Positions 46,597 to 55,525 of a stretch of DNA of 64,000 nt are shown in pieces. Source of the stretch: Cronobacter malonaticus LMG 23826 (GTDB taxonomy: Bacteria; Pseudomonadota; Gammaproteobacteria; Enterobacterales; Enterobacteriaceae); contig NZ_CP013940.1 in assembly GCF_001277215.2 (NCBI RefSeq), positions 3,968,001 through 4,032,000 of the forward strand, in the 5' to 3' direction. The translations under genes were made by a program, and so were the position numbers. Below the pieces are notes generated by a model. That model ran no database searches, was not told the DNA's origin, and was given only the letters and a program-made list of their open reading frames with translations. How positions within the stretch are numbered: position 1 is the stretch's first letter; the number at the start of each line of letters is the position of its first letter.

Positions 46597-47565
46597 ATGC
46601 GGGTGCTTGTTGTGAAAACCTCCTCGATGGGCGATGTGCTCCATACGCTGCCCGCGTTAACCGACGCCATGCAGGCGATGCCGGATATTCGATTCGACTG
46701 GGTGGTGGAAGAAGGCTTCGCGCAGATCCCTTCATGGCATCCGGCGGTTGAGCGTGTATTGCCGGTGGCGATTCGCCGCTGGCGTAAGGCGTGGTTTTCC
46801 GCACCGGTTAAAGCCGAACGCCGCGCCTTTCGCGACGCGCTGCGAGCCGTGAATTATGACGCGGTGATCGACGCGCAGGGGCTGGTCAAAAGCGCAGCCT
46901 TGGTGACGCGCCTGGCCCGCGGCGTTAAGCATGGTATGGACTGGCAGACCGCGCGCGAGCCGCTCGCCAGTCTTTTCTATAACCGCCGTCACCATATTGC
47001 GAAAGCGCAACACGCGGTGGAGCGCACCCGCGAGCTGTTCGCAAAAAGCCTCGGCTACGCAAAACCCGCAGCCCAGGGCGATTACGCCATCGCGCAGCAC
47101 TTTTTACGCCAGCCTGCGGCCGATGCCGGGCGTTATGTCGTGTTCCTGCACGCCACCACGCGCGATGAAAAACACTGGCCGGAAGCACACTGGCGTGAAC
47201 TTATCACGTTGCTGGAGCCGACGGGCCTGCAAATTCGCCTGCCGTGGGGCGCGCCGCACGAAGAAGCGCGGGCAAAACGGCTTGCTGAAGGTTTTAATTA
47301 TGTGCAGGTGCTTCCACGCCTGACGCTTGAACAGGTGGCCCACCAGCTGGCGGGCGCGCGGTTTGTGGTGTCGGTAGATACCGGCCTGAGCCATCTCACG
47401 GCAGCGCTCGATCGCCCAAACTTCACGCTTTACGGGCCGACCGATCCGGGACTGATTGGAGGATATGGGGAAAATCAACACGTTATCCTCTCTGCCACAG
47501 GAAAAATGCAGGATATAAGCGCCTCACAGATTTATGACGCGTCACAGGAGTGCATTAATGCGTAA
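46597..47565 (+). CDS. waaC: LPS heptosyltransferase I WaaC
   Basis: The 322-residue GT9 enzyme adds the first heptose to Kdo2-lipid A. It begins MRVLVVKTSSMGDVLHTLPA, includes YDAVIDAQGLVKSA and VFLHATTRDEKHWPEAHWREL, and ends in the donor site VVSVDTGLSHLTAALDRP. The length matches E. coli WaaC. Its end overlaps the next glycosyltransferase start (ATGCGTAA), so the two are translationally coupled. Confidence 0.97.
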   Translation: MRVLVVKTSSMGDVLHTLPALTDAMQAMPDIRFDWVVEEGFAQIPSWHPAVERVLPVAIRRWRKAWFSAPVKAERRAFRDALRAVNYDAVIDAQGLVKSAALVTRLARGVKHGMDWQTAREPLASLFYNRRHHIAKAQHAVERTRELFAKSLGYAKPAAQGDYAIAQHFLRQPAADAGRYVVFLHATTRDEKHWPEAHWRELITLLEPTGLQIRLPWGAPHEEARAKRLAEGFNYVQVLPRLTLEQVAHQLAGARFVVSVDTGLSHLTAALDRPNFTLYGPTDPGLIGGYGENQHVILSATGKMQDISASQIYDASQECINA

Positions 47566-48727
47566 ATTGCATATCATCAATCTGGAAAAAATGGGTGGCG
47601 TTGAGCGCTTATTTCTTCAGTATATTAACAATAACGCCGCAGACGACGACGTTATTTTCTGTATCAGTAATAAAGTCGGCCCTGAGATTCAAAAACATCT
47701 GCCGGGTAAAAAGATCACCTTTGTTAACCGCATCATCAATGCGTTTACGCTTAAATACCCTGTCTTTTTGCGCAAATTTGCCCTGCAAAGCAAGCTCTGG
47801 TTTGCCAATGCTGAGGCTATTATTATCTGGGACCTGATCCCCGGATTTGCCGCTAGGCCCGGCCGAGGCAAAGTTATCTATTATGATCACGGATGCTCAT
47901 GGCGATATGCGAAGAATAAAAAGAATCTCGCTTTTTTCGCCATGCTTGATGGATGTATCTCGGCATCGTGTGCCTCTAAGCGCGTGATGCAAATACGCTT
48001 CAATCCACAGTGTCCTATGCGTACCGTGATTAACCGCATTGCCCCCCCGCCTAATATTTATCGCGGAGAAAAAGCGCTGACGTCACCCATTCGTCTGGGT
48101 ATTGCGGCACGCCTGGTAGGACTGAAAGGCATTAGCGTCGCTTTGTTAGCGATAAAAAGTCTGCAGGATCGGGGGATTGATGTCACGCTTGATATCGCCG
48201 GGAAGGGACCCGATGAGCCACATTTTCGTCATCTAGCAGAAAAGCTGGGAATTACCGCACGTGTCAATTTTTTGGGTTTTCAGGACGATTTGAGCGCTTT
48301 TTTTAATCGTATTCATATCTATCTGAGCACTCCTGTAACCGAACCCTTTGGGCTCTCGTGTATGGAAGCACTGTTTTATGGCGTTCCCGTTATCTTTCCT
48401 CTGATTGACGGACAACCAGAGGTGGTAAAAAACGGTATCTGCGGTTTGGGTATTATTCCTGAAGTCACTTCGCAGGCGCATTTTGATTTGACTGGCGTAA
48501 ATATCAATTTTCCTTACGATGTTTATTCTCCGCTTAAAGATAGTATGGCGAGTCCATTATTGATGTCACATGAGGCGGTTGCTGATGCTGTCATGAATAT
48601 CGTCGAGACAGGCTATATGCAATACCGTGAAAACGCATTCAATTACGTTGAAAAGCATTTTCCTTATCAAAATTTCATTCAAGAATTTGAATCAACAGTA
48701 ATGGACATTATTAACTCACATGATTAG
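47558..48727 (+). CDS. LPS core glycosyltransferase (GT4), unassigned
   Basis: The 389-residue protein is a GT-B fold, family 4 glycosyltransferase: an N-terminal MRKLHIINLEKMGGVERLFLQ and a C-terminal donor domain with IRLGIAARLVGLKGISVALLA, DIAGKGPDEPHF and the E-x7-E-like EPFGLSCMEALFYGVPVIFP. It probably adds a core sugar, but donor and acceptor cannot be read. The ATG at 47558 has an AGGAG site and overlaps the waaC end; waaL overlaps its own end by 8 bases. Base composition from here to about 50.1 kb becomes AT-rich compared with waaF/waaC, typical of the variable outer-core genes. Confidence 0.87.
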   Translation: MRKLHIINLEKMGGVERLFLQYINNNAADDDVIFCISNKVGPEIQKHLPGKKITFVNRIINAFTLKYPVFLRKFALQSKLWFANAEAIIIWDLIPGFAARPGRGKVIYYDHGCSWRYAKNKKNLAFFAMLDGCISASCASKRVMQIRFNPQCPMRTVINRIAPPPNIYRGEKALTSPIRLGIAARLVGLKGISVALLAIKSLQDRGIDVTLDIAGKGPDEPHFRHLAEKLGITARVNFLGFQDDLSAFFNRIHIYLSTPVTEPFGLSCMEALFYGVPVIFPLIDGQPEVVKNGICGLGIIPEVTSQAHFDLTGVNINFPYDVYSPLKDSMASPLLMSHEAVADAVMNIVETGYMQYRENAFNYVEKHFPYQNFIQEFESTVMDIINSHD

Positions 48728-49973
48728 CAAAAATGTAAATTGCAAAACGCTGTATTTGATAGCCTTCCTCGTCATGTTGGTATCGCTGTATTTCCTTATT
48801 TTTGATGCGGTGCATGCACGTAAGGTGTTCTATACTGCGGGTTACGCATCCATTGCTATCTTTCTATTTTCTTTAAGAAAAACCCACCCCCCAAAAAAGA
48901 ATTTGTTACCGGTATTGTCCGTACTGGCATTTTCTTTAACAATTCTTGTTTGGCTCTTCATTTTTTATAATAAAGGAGAGTATTGGGAAATTTACAATAG
49001 TTATGAGACCTCAGGTAAAATTCTATTGCTGCTAGCAATTCTTCTCTTGATTTATTCAAATACAGAGATAATCATACCTGGTAAGATTATAGACAGCATA
49101 CTTATTATTGGTGGCATTTCCGCCAACCTCTTCGCCGTCTATCAGTATAACACTTCAATAAATGCACGTATTGAGTTAGGTTTTGATCGCGCGACAATGG
49201 CCGCCTATATCATAACAATAGTTGATATCCTGATGATTCATGCAGTTCTTAATCGTCATGGATTACTAAGATACGTTCTTTTTGCTCTTACAGTGACGCT
49301 GGCATTCAGCGCAATTATCTTTACCAGCACAAGGGCTGCAATAATAAGCTTCCCGTTATTGTGTTTGATCCAGGCATTCACGCATCCCAATGTGAATAAA
49401 AAGCATCTACTGAATATATCATTGAGTTTCCTTTGTTTACTCGCTGTAGCTATTTATGCTTTCCAGAAACCTCTTGAAAAACGGTGGGATGCGTTATTAC
49501 AGGACATTCATAGTTATGAAAATAATCATAGTGTAACATCTGTTGGTGCTCGTTTTGCCATGTACCATACGGGATTACAAGCCGGGCTTGCCACGCCCTT
49601 AGGACAATCGGCAGAGAGCCGGGGAACCACAATTAAAAAGATAGTACAAAGCGATCAATCTCTGTCAGGCGCCCTTCCTTTTATCGATGTTCATCTGCAT
49701 AACGAGGTCGTGGATAACTTCTCATTACGCGGCATTATAGGTGTTCTGGCCCTGCTTGCTATGTATGGCTCGCTGCTGTGGTCATCATGGAGAGATCGTA
49801 ACCCAACGCTATTTGTACTTACGCTGAGCCTCATGCTTTACGGCCTCAGCGATGCCATCTTCTTCAGTCGCGAAGGAACTATTGCGTATGCAATTGGCAT
49901 ATTAACAGCCTTAGTTTTCCTCAAGCGCTCAGAAAAAGAAAAGCATGCGCCTGATATCCTTTGGCAAAAATAA
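48720..49973 (+). CDS. waaL: O-antigen ligase WaaL
   Basis: The 417-residue inner-membrane protein has about 11-12 helices and joins O antigen from undecaprenyl phosphate to the outer core in the periplasm. The Wzy/WaaL domain shows FTSTRAAIISFPLLC and, in the large periplasmic loop, SVGARFAMYHTGLQAG with Arg and FIDVHLHNEVVDNFSLRG with the conserved His-Asn. Sequence is divergent from other ligases, as is normal for the family. It starts inside the preceding glycosyltransferase gene and is followed by a strong hairpin without a T run. Confidence 0.9.
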   Translation: MISKNVNCKTLYLIAFLVMLVSLYFLIFDAVHARKVFYTAGYASIAIFLFSLRKTHPPKKNLLPVLSVLAFSLTILVWLFIFYNKGEYWEIYNSYETSGKILLLLAILLLIYSNTEIIIPGKIIDSILIIGGISANLFAVYQYNTSINARIELGFDRATMAAYIITIVDILMIHAVLNRHGLLRYVLFALTVTLAFSAIIFTSTRAAIISFPLLCLIQAFTHPNVNKKHLLNISLSFLCLLAVAIYAFQKPLEKRWDALLQDIHSYENNHSVTSVGARFAMYHTGLQAGLATPLGQSAESRGTTIKKIVQSDQSLSGALPFIDVHLHNEVVDNFSLRGIIGVLALLAMYGSLLWSSWRDRNPTLFVLTLSLMLYGLSDAIFFSREGTIAYAIGILTALVFLKRSEKEKHAPDILWQK

Positions 49974-49976
49974 ATG

Positions 49977-50004
49977 TGATGGCGACTGTCGCCAGTCGCC
50001 ATCA
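49977..50004 (+). other. Perfect 10-bp hairpin after waaL
   Basis: TGATGGCGAC (49977-49986) and GTCGCCATCA (49995-50004) pair exactly around an 8-base loop. There is no T run, so it is not a usual terminator; it may protect the 3' end of the upstream mRNA or mark a processing point in the operon. Confidence 0.7.
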
Positions 50005-50023
50005 GACGTGACGGACTAAGTAT

Positions 50024-51142
50024 ATGCAACTCAATAAAATTATAATTACCGGGTATGAGCTAAGCGGACTGGGCGGAATGGAAACCGTTTGTAGTAAACT
50101 GGTTACCTTACTCAAAGCCCGCAATCCAGACCTGGATATCTCTTTTGTATTTTTCAAAGAAGGTAGCCGTAAGGTAAGCGATGAGTGGTTAAAAAACTGC
50201 CGGCACTACCGCGTGACCTCGAAGATAAAGAATACTAAGATCCGCCGTTTATCGTTTGCCAATTCGCTGCGAAAGATTATTCATCGCGAGCGCCCCGACC
50301 TTATCCTGGCTATTGATACGCTCTCTTGCTTTATCAGTAAGCTTGCTCGTCAATATACCTGGAGAAAACCGGTCATTTTCTCATGGCTCCATTTTTCGAC
50401 CCATAATCTTTATAAAGCAAAATATGTTCAGTGTGCTGATTACCATTTGTCTATATGTTCCGCCATTACGGAGCAGCTGACCAACATGGGCATTAATAAA
50501 AACCGGATTTTTACTGTTCATAATCCAGTACAACGAAGCCACATGCTCATTCCTCGCCCCACCAAGGGTGCACGGTTTATCTATGTCGGAAGAGTGATTG
50601 CTGATGGGCAAAAAAATGTTCGTGGATTGTTTGAAGGCCTGGCTAAGGTACAGGGCGAGTGGGTGTTGGATATTATCGGCACAGGGGAAGATACCGATCT
50701 TTTGAAAGCGTTTGCGCAAGATCTTGGCATCTCCGGGCGTATCAACTGGCATGGCTGGAGAAAAGAGCCCTGGCATTTTATTCATGACGTTTTGCAAAAT
50801 GTCAGTTGCCTGTTAATGACATCGCATTTCGAAGGATTCGGCATGGTGCTGGCTGAAGCCAGTTCGCATGGCGTTTACAGCATCAGTTCTGACTGTCTGG
50901 TTGGCCCTGCGGATATCATCAAAGAAAATATTAATGGCAACCTCTACCCCGTCGATAAACCAGAACACCTGGTTTCGCTTATTCAGGCGATAGTCGAGGG
51001 TAAAGAGCTTCCTGATGGAGAGACTATCCAGCACACTATCGAAGCCTTTTATGAAGATAACTATATTCTTAAAATCATTCAGGCTTTCGGATGTGCCGGA
51101 TTTGATTTATCACCCGATCAGAGCGCAGCGCGTTTAAGCTGA
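50024..51142 (+). CDS. WaaB-like LPS core galactosyltransferase (GT4)
   Basis: The 372-residue family 4 glycosyltransferase resembles E. coli WaaB, which adds alpha-1,6-galactose to core glucose I. Shared stretches include YELSGLGGMETVCSKLV, HFSTHNLYKAKYVQCADYHLSICSAI, FIYVGRVIADGQKNVRGLFEGL and the donor site TSHFEGFGMVLAEASSHGVYSIS followed by DCLVGPADII. Identity is moderate, so the sugar may differ. It follows waaL after a hairpin and has only a weak ribosome site. Its last 25 bases overlap the convergent deacetylase gene. Confidence 0.86.
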   Translation: MQLNKIIITGYELSGLGGMETVCSKLVTLLKARNPDLDISFVFFKEGSRKVSDEWLKNCRHYRVTSKIKNTKIRRLSFANSLRKIIHRERPDLILAIDTLSCFISKLARQYTWRKPVIFSWLHFSTHNLYKAKYVQCADYHLSICSAITEQLTNMGINKNRIFTVHNPVQRSHMLIPRPTKGARFIYVGRVIADGQKNVRGLFEGLAKVQGEWVLDIIGTGEDTDLLKAFAQDLGISGRINWHGWRKEPWHFIHDVLQNVSCLLMTSHFEGFGMVLAEASSHGVYSISSDCLVGPADIIKENINGNLYPVDKPEHLVSLIQAIVEGKELPDGETIQHTIEAFYEDNYILKIIQAFGCAGFDLSPDQSAARLS

Positions 51143-52083
51143 TAATACTGTGCCAGCGTCATTCCCTGAACCTTTGGCTGCAGCCAGGCAAAGAAGGCAT
51201 CAAGATCGCTGTATAACTGTTCAATTTGCTGCTCAGTCTGAAATTTCGGGCTTCCGCCCGGCATGTATTCGGATGAATGCAGCATGTACTCGACATAGTC
51301 GCTACCTTCTGCCAGCGTCTGCTCAGCGACGCGCTGCATCGTCGTGAGGTTACCGCCGGTTGGTCGCAGCCAGTTCACTGAGGGTGAACGCACCTTTCCT
51401 CTCAGCCTGTCATAGCCCGACTTAAGCGAGTTAATTAAAGGGCTGTGTTTGTATTGAATGCTCATCGGCACTTCAAGCAAAGAGGAATTTCCCGGACGGC
51501 TGATGTCATGCTCATCAAGGAAATAAGCCTGTTCCGGGAAGCGACGATAATCGGTTCCGCCATTTCCGGCGGGCGCTCCTTTTGCGGTTCGCCAGTTAAC
51601 TTTTGGGGTAACCGAACAATCAACCTCGTATCCCAGTTCCGTCAGGAGCCGCGCGTATCTCTCGTCAAATGCCCAGCGTCCGGCACGGTGGCTGCGCATT
51701 TTAGTCTGAAACGTATCCTCCAGCAGTCGCGTCATAAACACGACTTTTTCTCTCATAACGTTATCAGGATATTCGATAAGGTAAGGCTTGTAGCGCCAGT
51801 CATCATCCGTCAACGGTGTTTCTGGCGGGCTATTCCAGGCATGCAAGTGCATGCCGACTTCTCCCGCATCTCGCGCAATAACATCTTGCGCGAACTCAAT
51901 ATAAAAGGGATCGACAGCCATTTCATAATTGGTAAGGTACACCGGTTTAAAGCCGTATTTTTCACATAAGGCCTGGAAACGCGGTAAAAAACGGGCATTT
52001 TCAGTGGTAATGCTGTCATGCTTTTGCCAAAGGTTATCACCTTCGGTATCGATGGTTATCAGAAATGCCGCTTTATTACTCAT
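51118..52083 (-). CDS. Polysaccharide deacetylase-like protein, WabN/WalW-type
   Basis: The 321-residue protein starts AAFLITIDTEGDNLWQKHD, with the Asp of the NodB-like active site, and continues with EVGMHLHAWNSPP (His motif), RSHRAGRWAFDERYARLLTELGYEVDCSVTPKV and GGTDYRRFP. This matches LPS deacetylases such as Klebsiella WabN, which removes acetyl from the core GlcNAc placed by WabH. WabG- and WabH-like enzymes are encoded nearby, which supports that role. It is the only minus-strand gene inside the waa locus. No signal peptide is seen, so it acts in the cytoplasm or at the inner face. Confidence 0.83.
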   Translation of the reverse strand: MSNKAAFLITIDTEGDNLWQKHDSITTENARFLPRFQALCEKYGFKPVYLTNYEMAVDPFYIEFAQDVIARDAGEVGMHLHAWNSPPETPLTDDDWRYKPYLIEYPDNVMREKVVFMTRLLEDTFQTKMRSHRAGRWAFDERYARLLTELGYEVDCSVTPKVNWRTAKGAPAGNGGTDYRRFPEQAYFLDEHDISRPGNSSLLEVPMSIQYKHSPLINSLKSGYDRLRGKVRSPSVNWLRPTGGNLTTMQRVAEQTLAEGSDYVEYMLHSSEYMPGGSPKFQTEQQIEQLYSDLDAFFAWLQPKVQGMTLAQYYQLKRAAL

Positions 52084-52192
52084 AAGAAATCCCTTACCGA
52101 TTACTGACTGCCATGTTAGAGCAATACAACGCTTCTCTCAATCAGCCTGATAACCTAGAATCACAGGCCTGTAATTCGATGAAGAACATCCT

Positions 52193-53272
52193 ATGACGTC
52201 TGAAATCCGGCATCCTGAACCTTTAAAAGTCGCGAGAATATTGGTCATCAAATTGCGCCATCATGGTGATATGTTGCTGACTACTCCGCTGATTCAGGCT
52301 CTCAGGCAGCGCTTTCCTGGCGCACAAATCGATGTGCTGTTATACGAAGAGACGCGGGATATGCTCTCTGCTAATCCTGATATTCACCGTATATATGGCA
52401 TCGATCGCCAATGGAAAAAGCAGGGCGTTTATCATCAGTTAAAAATGGAACTCAGCCTGCTTTTTTCGTTACGCAAGCAGAAATATGACCTGGTGCTGAA
52501 TCTTGCCGACCAATGGAGAAGCGCCATTTGCACCCGTTTTACGGGTGCCAGAATGCGCGTGGGTTTTGCTTTCCCTAAACGTCGTCATCCTTTCTGGGCA
52601 TTTTGTCATACTCAGCTGGTTTCCACGCAGGACCACCACACTCAACATACAGTTGAGCAGAATCTTTCTATTCTGAGTGCGATTGGGGAGGACTATCCCC
52701 GTAATATGCCAGCGCGGATGAGCTATACCGGACAAGACTGGCAAGCGTGTCAGTCGCTGCTGCCCTCTGATTTTCAGGATGACTATATCGTTATCCAGCC
52801 CACCTCACGCTGGTTCTTTAAGTGCTGGCGAGAAGGAAATATTAGCGCCGTGATTAATGCGCTCTCTGCCGCAGGCCACAACATCGTGCTGACATCTGGC
52901 CCCGATGCGAAAGAGAAACAGATGATCGACACCATCATTGCAGGGTGCGCCGATGCGCGACTGCACTCGCTGGCCGGACAACTCACTTTGCGCCAGCTGG
53001 CAGCGTTAATCGATCATGCAAAGCTATTTATTGGCGTGGACTCCGTGCCGATGCATATGGCTGCCGCTCTCGGTACGCCGCTGGTCGCACTATTCGGGCC
53101 GTCCAAGCTGGTTTTCTGGCGTCCGTGGCAGGCAAAGGGCGACGTTATCTGGGCGGGAGATTATGGTCCGCTGCCTGACCCCGATGACATCGACACGCAT
53201 ACTAATGAACGTTACCTTGATGTGATCCCCGTTGATGATGTTATCTCCGCCGCAAAAAGGTTACTGGCATGA
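52193..53272 (+). CDS. waaQ: LPS core heptosyltransferase III WaaQ
   Basis: The 359-residue GT9 enzyme adds the branching heptose III to heptose II. It has VARILVIKLRHHGDMLLTTPLI, YDLVLNLADQWRSAI, VIQPTSRWFFKCWREGNI and the donor-binding FIGVDSVPMHMAAALGTPLVALFGPS. These match WaaQ (RfaQ) of enterobacteria. It starts the second plus-strand block of the locus after a divergent deacetylase gene; the 109-base gap lacks the JUMPstart/ops sequence known from E. coli waaQ. Its stop overlaps the wabG start (ATGA). Confidence 0.94.
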   Translation: MTSEIRHPEPLKVARILVIKLRHHGDMLLTTPLIQALRQRFPGAQIDVLLYEETRDMLSANPDIHRIYGIDRQWKKQGVYHQLKMELSLLFSLRKQKYDLVLNLADQWRSAICTRFTGARMRVGFAFPKRRHPFWAFCHTQLVSTQDHHTQHTVEQNLSILSAIGEDYPRNMPARMSYTGQDWQACQSLLPSDFQDDYIVIQPTSRWFFKCWREGNISAVINALSAAGHNIVLTSGPDAKEKQMIDTIIAGCADARLHSLAGQLTLRQLAALIDHAKLFIGVDSVPMHMAAALGTPLVALFGPSKLVFWRPWQAKGDVIWAGDYGPLPDPDDIDTHTNERYLDVIPVDDVISAAKRLLA

Positions 53273-54396
53273 GTACTTTTCGACTGGCCCTGGTCAGGCA
53301 AAAATATCGCCCTGACGGCGGTGCTGAACGTTTTGTCTCCCGCGCACTGGAAGCGCTGGACAACAGTGACCTGGAGCTTAACGTCATTACCCGCGAGTGG
53401 CAGGGGCCCGTTAAACCGGACTGGCGTATTCATATCTGTAACCCAAGGAAATGGGGACGAATCAGCCGTGAATGCGGCTTTGCCGAGGCCGCGCGCGCCT
53501 TATGGCAGCGCGAACATTTTGACCTGGTGCAAAGCCATGAGCGCATTGCTGGCTGCGATTTATATCGAGCAGGCGATGGTGTTCACCGCCGCTGGTTGCT
53601 ACAGCGCGCGCGCATTATCCCTGCCTGGAAAAAGTCTCTTCTCTTTGCCGATCGCTATCATCGCTATGTCATGCGGGCTGAAAAAGCGATGTATCAGCAT
53701 GACAACCTGAGGGCGGTCATCTGTAATGCTGAAATGGTAAAGCGCGAGATCATTGAAGACTTCGGCTTCCCGGCTGAGAAGATTCATGTGATCTATAATG
53801 CCGTCGATCGGCACCATTTCACCCCGCCAGAGGCAGAGACGTTTATCCAGCTGCGCGAACAATGGGGCATTCCCGTCGCGGCAACGTGTTTTGTCTATGT
53901 CGGATCGGGCTTTGAACGCAAAGGGCTGGATGCGGCCATTCGCGCTATTGCGCCAACAAATCGCCACCTCATGGTGGTCGGCAAAGATAAAGATCAAAAA
54001 CGCTATCAGGCTTTGGCCCAGGCGCTGAACTGCAGTGAACGTGTCCACTTTTTTGGCATGCAGCGCGAGACGTTGCCGTTCTATCAGATGGCCGACGGAT
54101 TGCTGCTGCCTACGCTGTACGATCCGTTTCCGAATGTGATTCTGGAAGCCATGGCGTGTGGTTTACCGGTTATCACAACGCACGGTTGCGGTGGAGCTGA
54201 ATTTATTCAACAAGGCCAAAACGGATACGTTTGTGATGCGCTTGATATCGTCGCTTTACAGGATGCGGTCATGGCGCTGCCAGAACGCGCGCTGGAATCC
54301 TCAGAAAGCGCCCTTGCACGCGCGCGCATTCTGTCATGCACAAACGAAAACCTGTCGGCACAGTTGCTTTCTCTCTATCAACAGCTGGTGAAATAA
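53269..54396 (+). CDS. wabG: LPS core galacturonosyltransferase WabG
   Basis: The 375-residue GT4 protein begins MSTFRLALVRQKYRPDGGAERFVSRALEAL and includes LNVITREWQGPVKPDWRIHI, HERIAGCDLYRAGDGVHRRW, FVYVGSGFERKGLDAAIRAI and LPTLYDPFPNVILEAMACGLP. This is the WabG type of Klebsiella and Serratia, which moves galacturonic acid to heptose II, rather than E. coli WaaG, which adds glucose and begins differently. It overlaps waaQ by 4 bases and is followed by wabH after 2 bases, the same order as in Klebsiella. Confidence 0.9.
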   Translation: MSTFRLALVRQKYRPDGGAERFVSRALEALDNSDLELNVITREWQGPVKPDWRIHICNPRKWGRISRECGFAEAARALWQREHFDLVQSHERIAGCDLYRAGDGVHRRWLLQRARIIPAWKKSLLFADRYHRYVMRAEKAMYQHDNLRAVICNAEMVKREIIEDFGFPAEKIHVIYNAVDRHHFTPPEAETFIQLREQWGIPVAATCFVYVGSGFERKGLDAAIRAIAPTNRHLMVVGKDKDQKRYQALAQALNCSERVHFFGMQRETLPFYQMADGLLLPTLYDPFPNVILEAMACGLPVITTHGCGGAEFIQQGQNGYVCDALDIVALQDAVMALPERALESSESALARARILSCTNENLSAQLLSLYQQLVK

Positions 54397-54398
54397 CG

Positions 54399-55502
54399 AT
54401 GCGCATTCTTTTTGTGATTGATGGTCTGCCTGGCGGTGGCGCGGAAAAAGTCGTGCTAACGCTGGCTGAACACTTTCTTGGTCAGGGTGATGCGGTATCG
54501 CTCTTTTCATTGCGTGACGTCTGCGAATATCCTCTTCCCGATGGGCTGGATTATCAGGTTATTGCCGACCATTGCCGTAAACCATGGCGCAAATTGACAG
54601 AGCTACGCCGCCGCGCGCGTCAGTTGGATGAAGCCATTATGATGGCCGAACAAAGGGGGCATTTCGATCTGATACTGTCCAACCTGCATAAAACCGACCG
54701 CATCGTTTCTCGCAGCCAGGTGCTTAAAAATCACAATTTGTGGTTTTGCCTGCATGGGGTCTTTTCGACCTCCTACCTCGGACACCGGACCGGCTTCGAC
54801 CGCTGGCTTAAGCAGCAGAAAATCAAACGCGTTTACCAGCACCGCAATATCGTCACCGTCTCCGATGCGGTAGGAAAAGACCTGGTGACGCAATTTTCCC
54901 TGACGCCCGCGCAGCTTAAAACTATTTACAACCCGTTTGATATTACGGCATTGCGCAAAGGTGCCGAGGCCCCGTGTGAAATGGCGGGCACGGACTATAT
55001 CATCCATGTTGGTCGTTTCCATCCCGCTAAACGCCATGACAGGCTGATTGAGGCCTATGCGCAAAGCGGCATCGAGGTGCCCCTGGTGCTGCTGGGCAAA
55101 GGAAAACCAGAACAGGAATCGAAATTGCGGGCATTAGCTGAACGTCTGGGCGTTGCCGACCGGGTTTTGTTCAAAGGGTTTCAGTTAAACCCCCTGCCCT
55201 GGATCAAACATGCCCGTGTGCTGGTTGTCAGTTCAGATAGCGAAGGTTTTGGCAACGTTCTTGTTGAGGCATTACTGCTGGGCACCGCTGCTGTCAGTAC
55301 ACGCTGCCCGGGTGGACCCGCAGAAATACTGACAGGTGAACTGGCGCGCGGGCTTTGCGATCTCAATAGCCATGATTTAGCGCTAACGCTGCAAAGTATC
55401 TATCAACACCCACCCGTCATAGATACTGCCGCACTTGAAAAATTCAGTGTGAGCATAATTTGTGAACAATATCGGCAGTTGACCAATAAGACCGACATTT
55501 AG
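54399..55502 (+). CDS. wabH: LPS core GlcNAc transferase WabH-like
   Basis: The 367-residue GT4 protein begins MRILFVIDGLPGGGAEKVVLTLAEHFL, with HVGRFHPAKRHDRLIEAYAQ and the donor site SSDSEGFGNVLVEALLLGTAAVSTRCPGGPAEIL. Its order after wabG and its sequence fit WabH, which adds N-acetylglucosamine to the galacturonic acid placed by WabG. An upstream in-frame ATG lies inside wabG; I chose the ATG at 54399, 2 bases after the wabG stop. The deacetylase at 51118-52083 would then act on this residue. The role is inferred from similarity. Confidence 0.83.
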   Translation: MRILFVIDGLPGGGAEKVVLTLAEHFLGQGDAVSLFSLRDVCEYPLPDGLDYQVIADHCRKPWRKLTELRRRARQLDEAIMMAEQRGHFDLILSNLHKTDRIVSRSQVLKNHNLWFCLHGVFSTSYLGHRTGFDRWLKQQKIKRVYQHRNIVTVSDAVGKDLVTQFSLTPAQLKTIYNPFDITALRKGAEAPCEMAGTDYIIHVGRFHPAKRHDRLIEAYAQSGIEVPLVLLGKGKPEQESKLRALAERLGVADRVLFKGFQLNPLPWIKHARVLVVSSDSEGFGNVLVEALLLGTAAVSTRCPGGPAEILTGELARGLCDLNSHDLALTLQSIYQHPPVIDTAALEKFSVSIICEQYRQLTNKTDI

Positions 55503-55525
55503 GTGTTAAAACTGACAGGTTTACT

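Noticed and set aside
52084..52192. JUMPstart/ops antitermination element before waaQ
   Set aside because: E. coli waaQ has one, but no GGCGGTAG or related element is present in this gap.
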